A stretch of 23,676 nt of DNA from Ophiothrix spiculata. Lineage: Eukaryota; Echinodermata; Ophiuroidea; Amphilepidida; Ophiotrichidae. Location of the stretch: assembly GCA_000969725.1 (NCBI GenBank), contig JXSR01S064557.1. The stretch is one strand, 5' to 3'. The position numbers and the translations under genes are program-made. Positions within the stretch are counted from its first letter, which is position 1; each line of letters opens with the position of its first letter. Of this stretch, positions 7,984 through 18,821 are shown in pieces. The notes under the pieces are model-generated. The model was not told where the DNA came from, did no database searches, and saw only the letters and a program-made list of their open reading frames with translations.

Positions 7984-9716
7984 TTTGAATTCTAATAACT
8001 TTAAAAGATTTCATTGTAACTGTTATTATTTAATTCACCAATAAGTTACTATCGCATGAGTCAATAAAAATGTTACACTAAAAGTGGTTGTTACATTTTT
8101 GAAGTAATGGTAATGAGAATGTACAAACAATGTCCATATATAAGTATAGATATCATTTCTCCAGACTTCTTATGAAACCAGAACACTAGTATTGAATGAG
8201 TATACAAATATGAAGTTAGAATAAATAAACTAATCTAATAGGGAAATCAAGGAATGATACTTTAAACGGATTCCCTACAACGTTAATCCACTTTGTATTT
8301 TATGAATAACTACCGCAATTTTGCATTTCATTGCATCTCTTTTATTTAGAAGGTGATTCTTTCAAAACAAACAAAACGGTGTGTCTTAACACTTTTCTAG
8401 TTGTACCAGTAATAGCTAGTAATTGACCTATCAGTTATGTTGACCACAACGTTATAATGTCCATCTTCTAATTAAAATGTCGATGAACATTGTGTTTTCG
8501 TCCAGTTTAGATACACCCGCAAACTTTGGTTCTCAGATTAATATATTTCCATCTACGACAGATGGCGTTGAAAAGAAAGTGATTGCGGTCTTAACCCATG
8601 TTTAACATGTTTAATCCATTTTAACTTGTAAATCAAACCCAATTAAATATAGACAACCAAAGTAATGTGCACATCTATAAGTCTAGACATAGAAAAACTG
8701 TGTGGGTGCTTCAAACATTCAAACATTCAAAAACTTTGTTTGAAGCGTGTGACAATGAAGGAAAAGTGCTTTAATTTTACATCTTGCTCAATTCAAAATA
8801 CACACACTTGTCAAACGTATTGCAACCATGGGTGAATTGTAATTTTGGCGCCGTATTCAAATAGCATTTGTACAGCGTTGCTATAAAAAGTTAGTTATGC
8901 TAGTTATAATTAGATCTTTATGAAGTTATTCTTATGCTTCTTTCCGGTTTATATTGCGATTGATTTGCACATCTTTGAATAACTAGTGGGGTAGCCGAAC
9001 AATATCATCATGATCATGACGACGGCTTCTCGCCTTTAAAGTGCCATGTGCAGTTAGCAGTCTCTGAGACCTGGTATCTGCCTAGGAGCGGTTGGCAAAT
9101 GTAGGCAATTTCTTGAAAGGTCTGTTATTCATTAGTGTTTTGCTAATGTCATCCAACATGTTTTCTATTGAATTTGCACGGTGCAAAAGTGCAGTGTACC
9201 CTTGGTGGAGGAACTTGTTACAAACAACAGAGTGCACTGTCATCAAGAACGATAAAAAATTATTAACGCAACCTGGACATGTTCTTAAATTTTTTTACAG
9301 TGTTTTGCAAAGAATGTCGATATATCAAATGTTATTGATGATTCCGTCAATTGTCGTAAGTTTTCGACAAAATACATATTAATACAGCTTTGACCATATC
9401 ATTTACATAATGTTTTATCATCAGAGAGAAATCACAGTGGTCGTATGTCTGATTTTAAACTCTCAAAACACCCATTCTTCAATTATTAAATCTCATGCAG
9501 AACCCATACTCCTCATTGAAAACAATATGGCGCCAACTCAAGGTTCCTGTCAATTTCTTCACTCTGTTCCTCGTCCCAACTCTTCGCTGTCTGTTTGCAT
9601 ACGTAATCAATTGTTTCCTTTCGTTACACATATGAGTCAATAATCCCTAAATATTTCGCAGAAAATTATTATACACGGTTTACCTCCACTATGATCCTAG
9701 CTTTACTGAACGCCCC
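7984..9716. other. Non-coding stretch
   Basis: No supported gene. The frame at 9092-9382 would have to start on TTG, because the first ATG in the area (9099) is followed at once by a stop, so its signal-peptide-like start is not credible. The frame at 9410-9643 has no motif. A small 9-bp hairpin (GCTTCAAAC 8708-8716, GTTTGAAGC 8738-8746) lies around a short CAAACATT repeat. Confidence 0.45.
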
Positions 9717-10312
9717 GGGGTTGAGGTTTTCAGCTCAATATATCAAAATCAATTTACTCAATGTTCCCAAATAATGAACGGTTTAAGTCATGTACCATAT
9801 TGTAGCCCTTATTAATCTCTATCGGAAAAAGCGCCAAATTTAAACACGGTTGACCTGGTAACCACATATAGTCTCTGTTTGGCTGAAATTTAAAACGATT
9901 ATAACTACAAAACCAAAAATGCCACTATTACAAAATGTTGGGGGAGGTAAAGGATGAAAGTACGGAGGGCACTATGGAAGCGAATTTTATATGGTTGCCA
10001 TGGCAACAGTGAGCCGACCAATCAGGCGATTTCGCACCAAAATTCAAAAATCCGCTTCAATGCTGCCATTTGTACTATCATTCTTTACCTACCCAACAAT
10101 TTGGTAATAGTAGCATTTAGGTTTTTTAGTTATGATCGTTTGAAATCTCAGCCAATCAGAGGCTATACGTGGTTACTATGGCAACCGTATCGACATTTTC
10201 GCTTTTTCCGATAGAGCTCAATTAAGGACTATAATGTGGTACATGACTCAAACCGGTCATTTTTTTGGAACATTGGGTAAATTGATTTTGAAATCCAGAA
10301 CTGAAAACCCCA
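9717..10312. mobile_element. Long foldback element with X-box/CCAAT motifs
   Basis: Two ~270-bp arms, 9717 to about 9985 and about 10045 to 10312, are reverse complements along their length, by eye around three quarters or more identical. Landmarks paired across the arms are GTTTTCAG/CTGAAAAC, CAAAATCAATTTAC, AGTCATGTACCA and CTCTATCGGAAAAAGCG. The ~60-bp loop holds the perfect palindrome GTTGCCATGGCAAC (9994-10007), matching the RFX-factor X-box consensus, then ACCAATCAG 11 bp further on. The arms carry variants: GTTGACCTGGTAAC at 9849-9862, and GTTACTATGGCAAC at 10172-10185 with GCCAATCAGAGG near 10151. No protein is encoded. Factor binding is inference. Confidence 0.87.
9994..10024 (+). 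promoter_or_regulatory. X-box-like palindrome plus CCAAT box
   Basis: GTTGCCATGGCAAC (9994-10007) matches the palindromic X-box bound by RFX-family transcription factors, and CCAATCAG follows at 10018, matching the NF-Y type CCAAT core. The pair is in the loop of a foldback transposon. The motif match is seen; use as a promoter or enhancer in this genome is not shown by anything here. Confidence 0.4.
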
Positions 10313-10837
10313 GATAATAAACAGATCCCCCTAAAACTATCAATGGTCTTCCGTATGTGTATTCTTTCAGAGATGAGTACTATTACGCAACGTATTAGCA
10401 ATACTAGGGTCCTTTGCATGTCTACAATAGAAATCATTTGGCAACGACAACCGAACCGCAGAGCTGCAGGACAAGCGAGGAATCCTTTGTCTCTCACTGC
10501 TTCAAAGTGTCTATATATATGGCCTTTATTCACTAGTTCTCGTAACGTCGCGTCGCCATTTTGAAAGCAACAACTGTTTTTGAGCGAAATAAGCTAAGAA
10601 CAATATATAAATGCATGACACAATAAACATGGTTAACGTTGCTCAGCTAGAGAAAAATTGCAGACCGAAAAAATGTACACTAAGCTATGAACATGACGAT
10701 TATTGAACAGCTTTAGTCGCAAACAAGGGTTTACGATATGTTTCTATGCTTTTGACAAGTTTTGGGTAAACGTTTGAGCCAGATGTATAATAGAAACATG
10801 GGTTTAGTAGCTAAAATATATGTAGCTTGACAGTATA
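10313..10837. other. Non-coding stretch
   Basis: About 10440-10570 is less AT-rich and includes a few CG dinucleotides, but the overlapping opposite-strand frames (10222-10533 minus, 10343-10564 plus) show no known motif. Nothing else was recognised. Confidence 0.4.
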
Positions 10838-11035
10838 GTGAACTTATTTGTCCAAGTGGACATTCAACTTAGCTGAATTAGTTCATTGAGTGACGCCCGG
10901 TTAATTGTTAGGTTTATTTTGATACGGGGCCACATCCTATAAGTGAGTCCTCAGGCAAATGGATACATTTTCCATTTATATTTCTTGATTAAGTTCTACC
11001 TTAATAATATTAAAATAGAGATTCGTTTCTAAAGA
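10838..11035 (+). repeat. Dispersed repeat D, 5' part
   Basis: Aligns in direct orientation with 15022-15215. The best block contains TTGATACGGG, then CACATCCTATAAGTGAGTCC, then GGCAAAT, near 10918-10961 and 15109-15149. Flanking parts (CATTCAACTTA, TGAGTGAC) also align. The 3' part of the same repeat is absent here and appears at 13575-13775. Confidence 0.78.
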
Positions 11036-12260
11036 GACGGTGTAGCAGCCCGGCAGTTTGACATATGTTTGTCATATTTTAAGGTTTTGCCTTTCAATAT
11101 ACAGTGATTACAAAACTTGCTGTTGGGCTATTATTAAACTTTTTGTACCAATCGGATTTGTGATCATCCATCTCGAACAAGCCGTCAATGCAGCAAACTT
11201 TATTATGCGCTTCAGATGAAAATAAATTTGGCAGATTAACAATCCTTGTGCTTACTTTAAGACACCAGCAAAGTGTCAAGAACTTGATCAGGAATATGAA
11301 ATATATCTGTATATTTTGAGGACAATCAAAGAAAATATAGGGCTTACTGATATCTGAACGCGCGTTTTTATATCTCAGTTATAAATTTACATTTTACCCC
11401 CTGGCATCAATTGACAGACCATAATTTCTTGAAATCAAGACAGTGAAGTTTATTGAGGTGTCATTTTAATCCTTATAACATGGTCTTTGAAAACATTTAA
11501 ACAGTAAAACAGTTCGTTTGCTTCGAATTTTTTTGTCAAAGCTTAAAATAATGATTAATAGTTTGAAGGCTTACTCTTTATGTTTTTTGTAATGTAAAAC
11601 ACTTCATTTTCATATAAATGCCACAAAGATATCTGAAAATGCCACAAAGATTTCTTGGAAATACTGATTTGTGTTTTGATAAAAGAAAAAGCTTTATTGG
11701 ATACTATTGAAGTTTTATCCCACGTCTAAAATTAAAATACAAGTAATTCAAATTTTATTTAACTAAGAGAACCTTAACAAAGCTGTTCACAACATCGCTT
11801 CTCTTTTTAAAAGAAGTACATACAGATAAAACTATGTTGCATCGATGCGTATGCCATGTGGGCATTTCAAACAGTTATATCTCAGTATTAATTCCAACCC
11901 AAGTTTTCTCGATAAAAGCAATAAAATCGTCTGGGCAAAATATTACTTAAAACATTTTCTGCTTCCAACCTGCAATCGCACAACGGCCTCTCGAAAAAAA
12001 AAAACTTGATCTTCCACGTTTCATGGTTATTTTGATATAAAACCGCCTACAGCCCCTATGGGTGGGGTTATATACACCTTCCTTGATGAAATACATGCAC
12101 CTGTACTATATTTGCACACAGGGACTTGTGATAGCTATTTATTTATTCATAAGCTGCACTGAGTACTTGGTAAAACATGAACATAAATGAAACGACTGCT
12201 GAGAGTTGTATGTAGCATACATACTAGCCAAAAACGAATGAAAATATACATTCCTTTTTC
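11036..12260. other. Non-coding stretch
   Basis: No gene was recognised. It contains a minor two-copy repeat of period 21 bp around ATGCCACAAAGAT (11617-11656). The minus frame at 11094-11279 has no motif. This stretch belongs to the DNA that separates the two halves of repeat D. Confidence 0.4.
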
Positions 12261-12480
12261 TACACTGTAAAAACAGATGTAATTGGACAGTTTATGTAAT
12301 CTTAGATTGATACAGGTACAGGTGACTGTAATTTTAAGGAGAAAGGGACATGACTTAGGGTAAATACCCTGTGCAATTACATAATTTACGAGAAGTTGTC
12401 CATTATTTTACGGCTTTCTGTAAATTTGTCCGTTATTTTACGGCTTTCTATAAAATTCCATTGGAAATGTACTGCCGGGC
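12261..12480. mobile_element. MITE family C, copy 2 (right end lost)
   Basis: The left end, TACACTGTAAAAACAG, is followed by AATTGGACAG and GTAATCTTAGATT, aligning with 7708-7760. A 30-bp tandem pair (12396-12455; GTCC-TTATTTTACGGCTTTCT core) matches the inverted block at 7796-7823. The expected terminal inverted repeat on the right is not recognisable before MITE A copy 2 begins at 12504, so this copy is truncated or decayed. Confidence 0.6.
12396..12455 (+). repeat. 30-bp tandem duplication inside MITE C copy 2
   Basis: Copies at 12396-12425 and 12426-12455 share TTGTCC(A/G)TTATTTTACGG and CTTTCT(G/A)TAAA. The plus ORF at 12396-12614 crosses this duplication and the neighbouring MITE, so it is not a gene. 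Confidence 0.8.
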
Positions 12481-12503
12481 CCACAATTTTATTTATTTAT
12501 GTA

Positions 12504-12953
12504 TATGTGGCTCGTCATATCGAAAGGTACATTAATACCGGCATAGTACATTACGAGATACGGGCCATTGAAGCTAAGCATAATCAAAAATCACGTCCAA
12601 GGTCGAATTTCTAATTTCATCAGAAAGGTTATCATTGAAGTGTATTCTATCATATTAATCAGGTTCCAACATCCAAAACATAAGAAAAATGTATTAAAAA
12701 CCAAGCTAAAAATCCTCTCTCCATTCAAGATTTACTAAGTACAACAATTTTAAACTCGATTTTCTCAGAACTATAGTTTTCCGAATCAGCCCGATGCCTT
12801 TTACCAATTTGGGTGTAACTTCGCAACCAAACATCCAATAACCAAAATCAAGGTGTCATTTTAAAGCTTAAAATCTCAGCTTTCAGATGAGACCAAAAAA
12901 TCTATTTTGATTTTGCCGACCTTAAGGTACCTTTCGATATGACGGGTCACATA
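12504..12953 (-). mobile_element. MITE family A, copy 2
   Basis: Reverse-oriented copy of the element at 1488-1944. The body is 12506-12951, flanked by TA at 12504-12505 and 12952-12953. The plus-strand right end is the intact TIR, TTTCGATATGACGGGTCACA; the left end has two changes (TGTGGCTCG for TGTGACCCG). Internal blocks such as CAGAACTATAGTTTTCCGAA and CTCAGCTTTCAGATGAGACC align with copy 1 in reverse complement. It is non-autonomous. Confidence 0.9.
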
Positions 12954-13574
12954 TGTATAAGAAAAAGGAGAAATGTAATTTAGACTAAACTATCAAGGTA
13001 TACTGAAATGAAAAAAAGATATATGACAGTCAAGCTCCTAACAGTTGTAAAGTCGGCAAACTTCATTTAGCGTTACAGGTGAAAATACATGCAAGGGTTG
13101 AAATTTGGTGAAACTGATTTTTGTTTTCAGATTGACAATATTTATGCATTCTTCTAAACACATGCAAAGTTTTATTTCGGAATACGGAACTTAAGTATGA
13201 AAAAATCCACATCTTAGCAGGGCTACCAACAGAAAGCATAGCTTACTGGTTTTAAATGCGTTTAACTCAGTTTCATCTTTTACTCGATGACAAACTTTGA
13301 TGGCCCATACCTCATTTAACTTGGACTTTGCAGACATGTAAAAAAATGATATTTAATGGCTGGTTTAAGCTGGACGGTCACATCTTGAACAACAATTAAT
13401 TTCGACTTTAGGATAATATTAAATATCATAAGAAATAAAAAAATTATCTCATCATTGTGCTTGGCATTAATTCCACAGTATACTATAAATAATCCCCTTT
13501 ACATTTCCAATTGCTTTAATACATAAATAAAAATAAATAGTAATGTCTTTGAACATAAACATGTTTTAATTGGA
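12954..13574. other. Non-coding stretch
   Basis: No gene or RNA was recognised. A 12-bp AT-only inverted pair, ATGATATTTAAT (13346-13357) and ATTAAATATCAT (13418-13429), is present but its low complexity makes chance likely. Confidence 0.4.
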
Positions 13575-13775
13575 TGTTAAAAACAGAAACGGATGACGCC
13601 TCTCATATATATTTGTTGACCATTTACCCCCAAACTGATTTGCATTCACTTGAACAGTGCACATGAATTAACACGCTTTGTGATGACCCAATTTAAATGA
13701 GTCTGGCATTTAGTCAATTAGATTTCACAGCAAGAATTAAGGTAAGACTGACCTCATCATATTCACAGCTATCTT
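13575..13775 (+). repeat. Dispersed repeat D, 3' part
   Basis: Aligns in direct orientation with about 15275-15462. The best blocks are TGCACATGAATTAA, ATGACCCAATT-AAATG-GTCTGGC, CAGCAAGAA and GACCTCATC. Its 5' partner lies at 10838-11035, about 2.5 kb upstream. Confidence 0.75.
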
Positions 13776-15021
13776 TCAAGTTTGTCTTCATCGTATTGAT
13801 TTGGATTTCAGCTAGTCATATTACCAAATAAAAACCGGGGACTAGGTACAAATCTAGAAAGACTAGTTACAATAATTACAAAACTGATTCTCGCCCTGTG
13901 GCCTTAATGGAAGTGTTTTAAAGATTTGAAACATACAATAATATAAAATTTCAAGTGGTTGATTTGTCATCCTTATATAATTATTTGTGTTAGACGACTA
14001 TTACAAAAGTTTTACTTAGAATTTGTAAAGAAATTCAAAACGACTTTTTATGATAGGCGATTCGTCTAAAGTTATCCTCAAAAAATTTCCCAACTTATGA
14101 GTACACACCCGCAATGTCTTCAGGCTTCAAGAAATAAATGTTGAGGAATCCAAAAATATTTTCATTAAGAAAGATAAGGGTATCAGAACAAGTTGATGAC
14201 TTTATTTATAAATCATTTTGAAGAAGCTATATCTGATATGTGGGAACTAATAGTTGAGGATAACACTGCTGTAAAATTGTGGGGGATCACTTTGGACGGA
14301 GTGCCTTATATGAATTTTAAAGCTTTGATGATTACATCAGGAGATGAAGAGGTTCATTTTTACTGTTATTAATCGAGCTAAAAACCATACCATTCAAATT
14401 AAGTTGTTTTTGACGAATTGTACGGTAAAATGTTAAGAAAAATGCTGATAATATTTTAAATCTGTCATTAGTATTCGATGTGGGAAATATATCTACGTGA
14501 TCAAGTATCAAATGCTTCTCCTTTTTGCACCGACATAGTTTTACTTCAATCGCTTCTGTAAGTTGAAAGGAAGCATCAACAGTATCATTACAAGGGGAAA
14601 ATGGAATTAACAAGATTATATGATTAAGATAAAATATGAATACGTGAGGTGTGTAAAGGAACTCAAACAAATGTCATGGTTGACACTTCTATTTTGCATC
14701 AATAAAGAGGTGCATGTTTTTTACTATGCACGAATAACACATATAAATGAGCAAAGAACTCTTCCCTTTGGGACCAAATGTCATCCGCAGGGATTGATAA
14801 TAGATTTATTCAAAATGTCATTGGATGCAGAGCCTAATACTAACATGAATTGTTACTTTCTTAAAATTACCTGATTACCTCAAACATGCTAGAATATAAA
14901 AAAATAGTCTTAATTTCTTATATTTGATTATGTACCAAGAGTTAAATGTTCTATTTTAAACAATATGATAAAAAAAAAAGAAATCTCACATGTAGCATGA
15001 CGCATATATGGTAAACTACGT
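13776..15021. other. Non-coding stretch
   Basis: No recognisable gene. The frames at 14332-14670 (minus, 112 codons) and 14620-14874 (plus, ATG start, 84 codons) are among the longest in the window but match no family I know and show no clear splice sites. Confidence 0.4.
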
Positions 15022-15462
15022 ACTATTAATTTGTACCTGTGGCCATTCAACTTAAGATTAGTCTTTTGAGTGACACCAGGTTAGGGTCAGTCTTTCATTT
15101 TGATACGGGCCAACATCCTATAAGTGAGTCCTCGGGCAAATAGATACGTTTCTCATTATCATGATTATAGTTCTAAATTAAGTACTACCTTATTCATGTT
15201 GAAATAAAGATTTTTTACGCTATATGTTTGATGGTATTTAAAGAGTTAAGTATTTAATATTTGTTTGAAACATAGACACAAACCGACCACGCCTCTTTGA
15301 TATTACGAAATTGAGTATTTCACTTCCTTGCATGCATTTAAAAATTGCACATGAATTAAAACACCATGTGAATGACCCAATTCAAATGGGTCTGGCCTAA
15401 ATCAATTAGCTATCGCAGCAAGAAATAAATAAAGATTGACCTCATCCTATTCAATGGCATTT
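15022..15462 (+). repeat. Dispersed repeat D, contiguous copy
   Basis: This copy contains both parts of repeat D in order, with only about 60 bp between the end of the 5' part (about 15215) and the start of the 3' part (about 15275). At the other locus the same two parts are separated by roughly 2.5 kb (11036-13574). No coding potential, TIRs or LTR structure were seen. Confidence 0.75.
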
Positions 15463-15865
15463 GTTTGTATTTAATTTTCCTTACTGATATTATTAGCGGT
15501 GGTCATTATCATAAGTCATGAATTGGTCATTCCAATTTGGGGGAGATGTAACATAAAAACCCTTTCTTCGTAGTTCAATGTAGTTTTCTTCAAGAAGTTT
15601 AATACCTACTGCAACAAGTTTGGTATCATCACCGGAACAAATATTATGAGATCAATGGTTACAAATGTAAGCCAAGCCATCGAGGGAGGTGGAAGAAAAG
15701 ACCCTGTACACAAAGTTGTGTAAAATTACCAATCTTTCTAAACTCGTCATGACCAAAGTTGAAATCATACAAGAACCATTTTTCACACACTTTTTAATGA
15801 GATCCAAAAATAACAATTCATGCCCAAAAATTATTGGCAGGTGATGCATAAATGAAGAGTTGACT

Positions 15866-15892
15866 TGCAAAATGGCTTGTATCCATTTTGCA
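15866..15892. repeat. Perfect 10-bp hairpin
   Basis: TGCAAAATGG (15866-15875) and CCATTTTGCA (15883-15892) are perfect inverted repeats around a 7-nt loop. Probably a relic of a palindromic repeat; no terminator role is implied in a eukaryotic window. Confidence 0.6.
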
Positions 15893-16243
15893 CTTTTTGA
15901 GAAAAGGGCAAAAAACTACATGGACATGAACATGTGTTGTAAAATTCCTGATAATGATTTTAGTAATTCTGTACGAATATGTCTTTAAAAGTAAGGTGTT
16001 ATTTAAATAATTCATCAAATAGTTTCTTATTATTTGACTATTGATTTTTTGCAGAAAATGGATGCAAGCTGATTTGCAGGGAAACTCATCAAATTTCAAC
16101 TTAGAAACCACTTTACATCCAATATTTTACAAAATTTCTTTTTCAATTATTCATTAGTCTATAATGTACTTTATAAATATCAAATTTCAATATCAGATCT
16201 TGTTAAATAAAAAAAGTTACCTTATATGGGCAATATGCCCATT

Positions 16244-16284
16244 TATGCCCAAATATGGTCATACAATTTCCATATTTGGGCATA
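16244..16284. repeat. Perfect 15-bp hairpin
   Basis: TATGCCCAAATATGG (16244-16258) and CCATATTTGGGCATA (16270-16284) pair perfectly across an 11-nt loop. An additional ATGGGCAATATGCCCAT-type near-palindrome lies just upstream, near 16226-16243. Origin unknown. Confidence 0.75.
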
Positions 16285-16620
16285 AAAGTGACATTTTTGG
16301 GATTTTAACCCACTTAATGAGATTTTTTCAAAATAAATTTTGCCAGGATGATGCACAACTTGATGGTCTCTAACAATCTATCAAAAACTCATTTTTGAAA
16401 AAAAATGGTCTTTAAGCCGTTTTGCAATTCCGCTTAAAAAATATGGTTTGAAGACGATAAACTTTATCATTTTTAAGGGTTTTTTCCACCTAGTTTCAAC
16501 AATGTTCAAATGTCAAGATTTTCATGACAAGTTTCGAACCTTGCAAAAACGTTGATGAATAACAATAATGATGTGTTGATAATGAATAATACCACAATTG
16601 CGAGGTAACACAGTAACCAA

Positions 16621-16838
16621 TTCACTACTTGCACGGTCCGCCATTTGCGGGGAGAGTCTCAATCTGACAGTCAATTAAACTAATTTGTTACATAACGATG
16701 TATTCACTTCATGCAAGGTCAGTGGTTTTTGAAAGAGGGAATCGAATTGTTAATCGTAATATTATGTCAGTGGTCCCATTCATCTCGCAAGCCATGTCGA
16801 GGCTCTCCCCAAAATGGCGAAACCGTGCAATAGGTCAA
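16621..16838. mobile_element. MITE-like element with ~40-bp TIRs
   Basis: The left end (16621-16660) pairs with the right end (16799-16838). The shared parts are TTGCACGG, CGCCATTT and GGGGAGAG followed by CTC, with a few mismatches and single-base shifts. The 138-bp centre is unpaired and AT-rich. AACCAA precedes the left end and recurs two bases after the right end, a possible but uncertain target duplication. No transposase is encoded. Confidence 0.78.
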
Positions 16839-18539
16839 TAAACCAAATTCTTTTGGATCAGGTTAAATATTGAGATAATACATGTTTGATCACCCCATTT
16901 ACCAAAAATACACCAACTTTGGTCATAGTAAGCTTAAACCTGATTGTTACCTGTATCTCAAGCATAAAACTCTTGCTCAGTCATATAAAGAAATCACAAA
17001 CTATCTTATGCAGGCATACAATTCCTTTGAAACATATATGATTTTAACCACCCTGTTCATCGTATCGACATTTAGTAAACAGTTCAATTTTTTATTTAGA
17101 GCTCTAGGTTTACTATTATAAATCCATACCTGTTTTAATTTATGTCTGTAGCTGTTTAGAATAAAACAGGTGTATGAAGAGTTAAATCACCACATATTTT
17201 TAGGCTACCCCCGTATAATTTCCATGTACCTTAAATAATTAAGCATTTGTTGGTTTTGTCATACATTTTCACACTGTGTATCTGACACCCAATGTTTATA
17301 TGGTTAGAGACTTCCGAAGAGGCGTTGCTGGCTCTTTTATATTCGTTAAATCGTTAAAGCGAATTTTTAGAGCACGCTCACATTTTCTCGTTGGTTTTCT
17401 AATTTTGATCTATTACTATATTTTGTTTCATTTTAGAATTTGGAAAATGACTGCATTCCACTTAAATAGCATTCTTTCACAACACACAGAAGCGAGAAAC
17501 AGCATTATGACAATCCGAATTATAGTTAAAGGATTTCAAATTTTCATGGCAGAAATTAATCTAGTCTAAGCGGCAACTCAAAGAGATAATGCTATTCATA
17601 AATACAATACAATTGAACAGCATAATGAGTTTAACGTGTTTATCCATATTGTTACAATTCTCAAACCATTGTTTTAAAATGTGCATAAATGAATAATTAA
17701 ACATCTTACTTCTTACATATTTGATGTCTTACTTTGATGTACAAACCCCATCCTTCTTATATCGCCCCTATTGCCGATTATATATATTATGTATTTTTAA
17801 ACCTCTTTTTGCACAATTTCCACCCAAAGATTACATAAACGTTGTATATATAATGATTATTACTTAGTTTGCACTAATGAAACCCAGAATAGCAAAATTT
17901 GTACTGAATCGGCAACAAAATACAAATATTTCTTCCTCGAATAAAAGCAAGTAGGGGAAATTTTGTTGATTTTGAAAAAAAAAAATGGATTTCTTACTTT
18001 TGATGCCGGGATTAAGAGATTTCCAAAACTGGGTCAATTGTGTAATGTATATTTGAGGTTAAGTCCTCTGTTAATTAAATCTATTACCCTCCTTCCATAC
18101 ATTATAATAAATTGATTAATTTTTAGTTAGATTTATTAGATTCGGATGGGATAATATGGATTACATTAATATAAAAATTGTCATAAAGACTTACTGGGAA
18201 ATGTTTTCTTGATCTTTATAGTTTATATTGAGTGTTTATCCTGGGATCACTTGGATAGTGCTTCATCCCATATATATTTTGTAAGATCACATATTACTCT
18301 GCGAGTAATAACAGCAGAGAAGAAATCACGTGAAAAATAAAGACCAGTGTAATGCGTAAAATGGAGTGCATGAATTCTTTTGAAGACACCAATCAAGATA
18401 ACTCCGTATGTAAATATCGGTTTCCAGTCTTAGTTTCCAGTGCAGAGGTGTAAACAGACTTTCAGGAGTGGTAGTGTACACTTTTGGTTTTAAATAACAA
18501 CAGATTTTTGAGACTCAAAAGGTACACTGATTTTTTCAA
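16839..18539. other. Non-coding stretch
   Basis: About 1.7 kb, AT-rich. The frame at 16882-17121 begins with ATG but has no motif; the one at 17276-17569 would start on GTG. No repeat shared with the rest of the window was seen. Confidence 0.45.
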
Positions 18540-18545
18540 TGCAGT

Positions 18546-18594
18546 GTTTCAAAACTGACCCCCATAAAATGTTTCAAAACTGACCCCCTAAAAA
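18546..18594 (+). repeat. Two-copy 25-bp tandem repeat
   Basis: GTTTCAAAACTGACCCCC occurs twice, starting near 18546 and 18571. A short A/G-rich run follows to about 18613. Minor local duplication. Confidence 0.75.
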
Positions 18595-18793
18595 AGAAAA
18601 GAAAAAAGAAAGATTATGGTGATTTTTGTGACGTTCATTTTATTTGCCGTAATCAGTTGAAAACTGCATCAATTTGTTGTTCTTTTTCAAAAAATATCAA
18701 AATCATCTTGTGATTACGCAGTTGTTAAACCCCACCAGAGTTATCGACAGCAGCTTTCGGAGACCGACAAATTAAATACACATGACCTCTGGT

Positions 18794-18821
18794 CATACAT
18801 ACATACATACATACATACATG
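18794..18821 (+). repeat. (CATA)n microsatellite
   Basis: About seven uninterrupted CATA units. A tetranucleotide microsatellite, likely length-variable between individuals. The minus-strand ORF across it, with its MYVC repeats, is an artefact. Confidence 0.95.

Larger units (their letters stand above)
15463..16620. other. Non-coding stretch with two small hairpins
   Basis: No gene was recognised; overlapping minus frames at 15652-15870 and 15818-16111 and a plus frame at 16164-16373 lack motifs. A weak direct similarity (CACTT-AATGAGAT ... GGCAGG-TGATGCA-AA) links about 15788-15852 with 16311-16355, suggesting an old internal duplication. Confidence 0.35.

Noticed and set aside
8708..8746. 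Hairpin GCTTCAAAC / GTTTGAAGC as an RNA gene
   Set aside because: Only 9 bp of stem around a low-complexity loop.
9092..9382. 96-codon plus ORF with signal-peptide-like start
   Set aside because: The start is TTG; the first nearby ATG is followed by a stop, so in a eukaryote the hydrophobic N-terminus would not be translated.
10222..10564. Opposite-strand ORFs of 103 and 73 codons near the foldback
   Set aside because: The minus frame runs into the foldback arm and neither shows a known domain.
13346..13429. 12-bp perfect inverted repeat as a MITE end
   Set aside because: Made only of A and T apart from one G or C, with no matching extension beyond it.
14332..14874. Overlapping 112-codon (minus) and 84-codon (plus) ORFs
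   Set aside because: No motifs, opposite strands overlapping, and length within what AT-rich non-coding DNA gives by chance.
18794..18821. CRISPR-like regular repeat
   Set aside because: It is a simple CATA microsatellite without spacers, and the window is eukaryotic.
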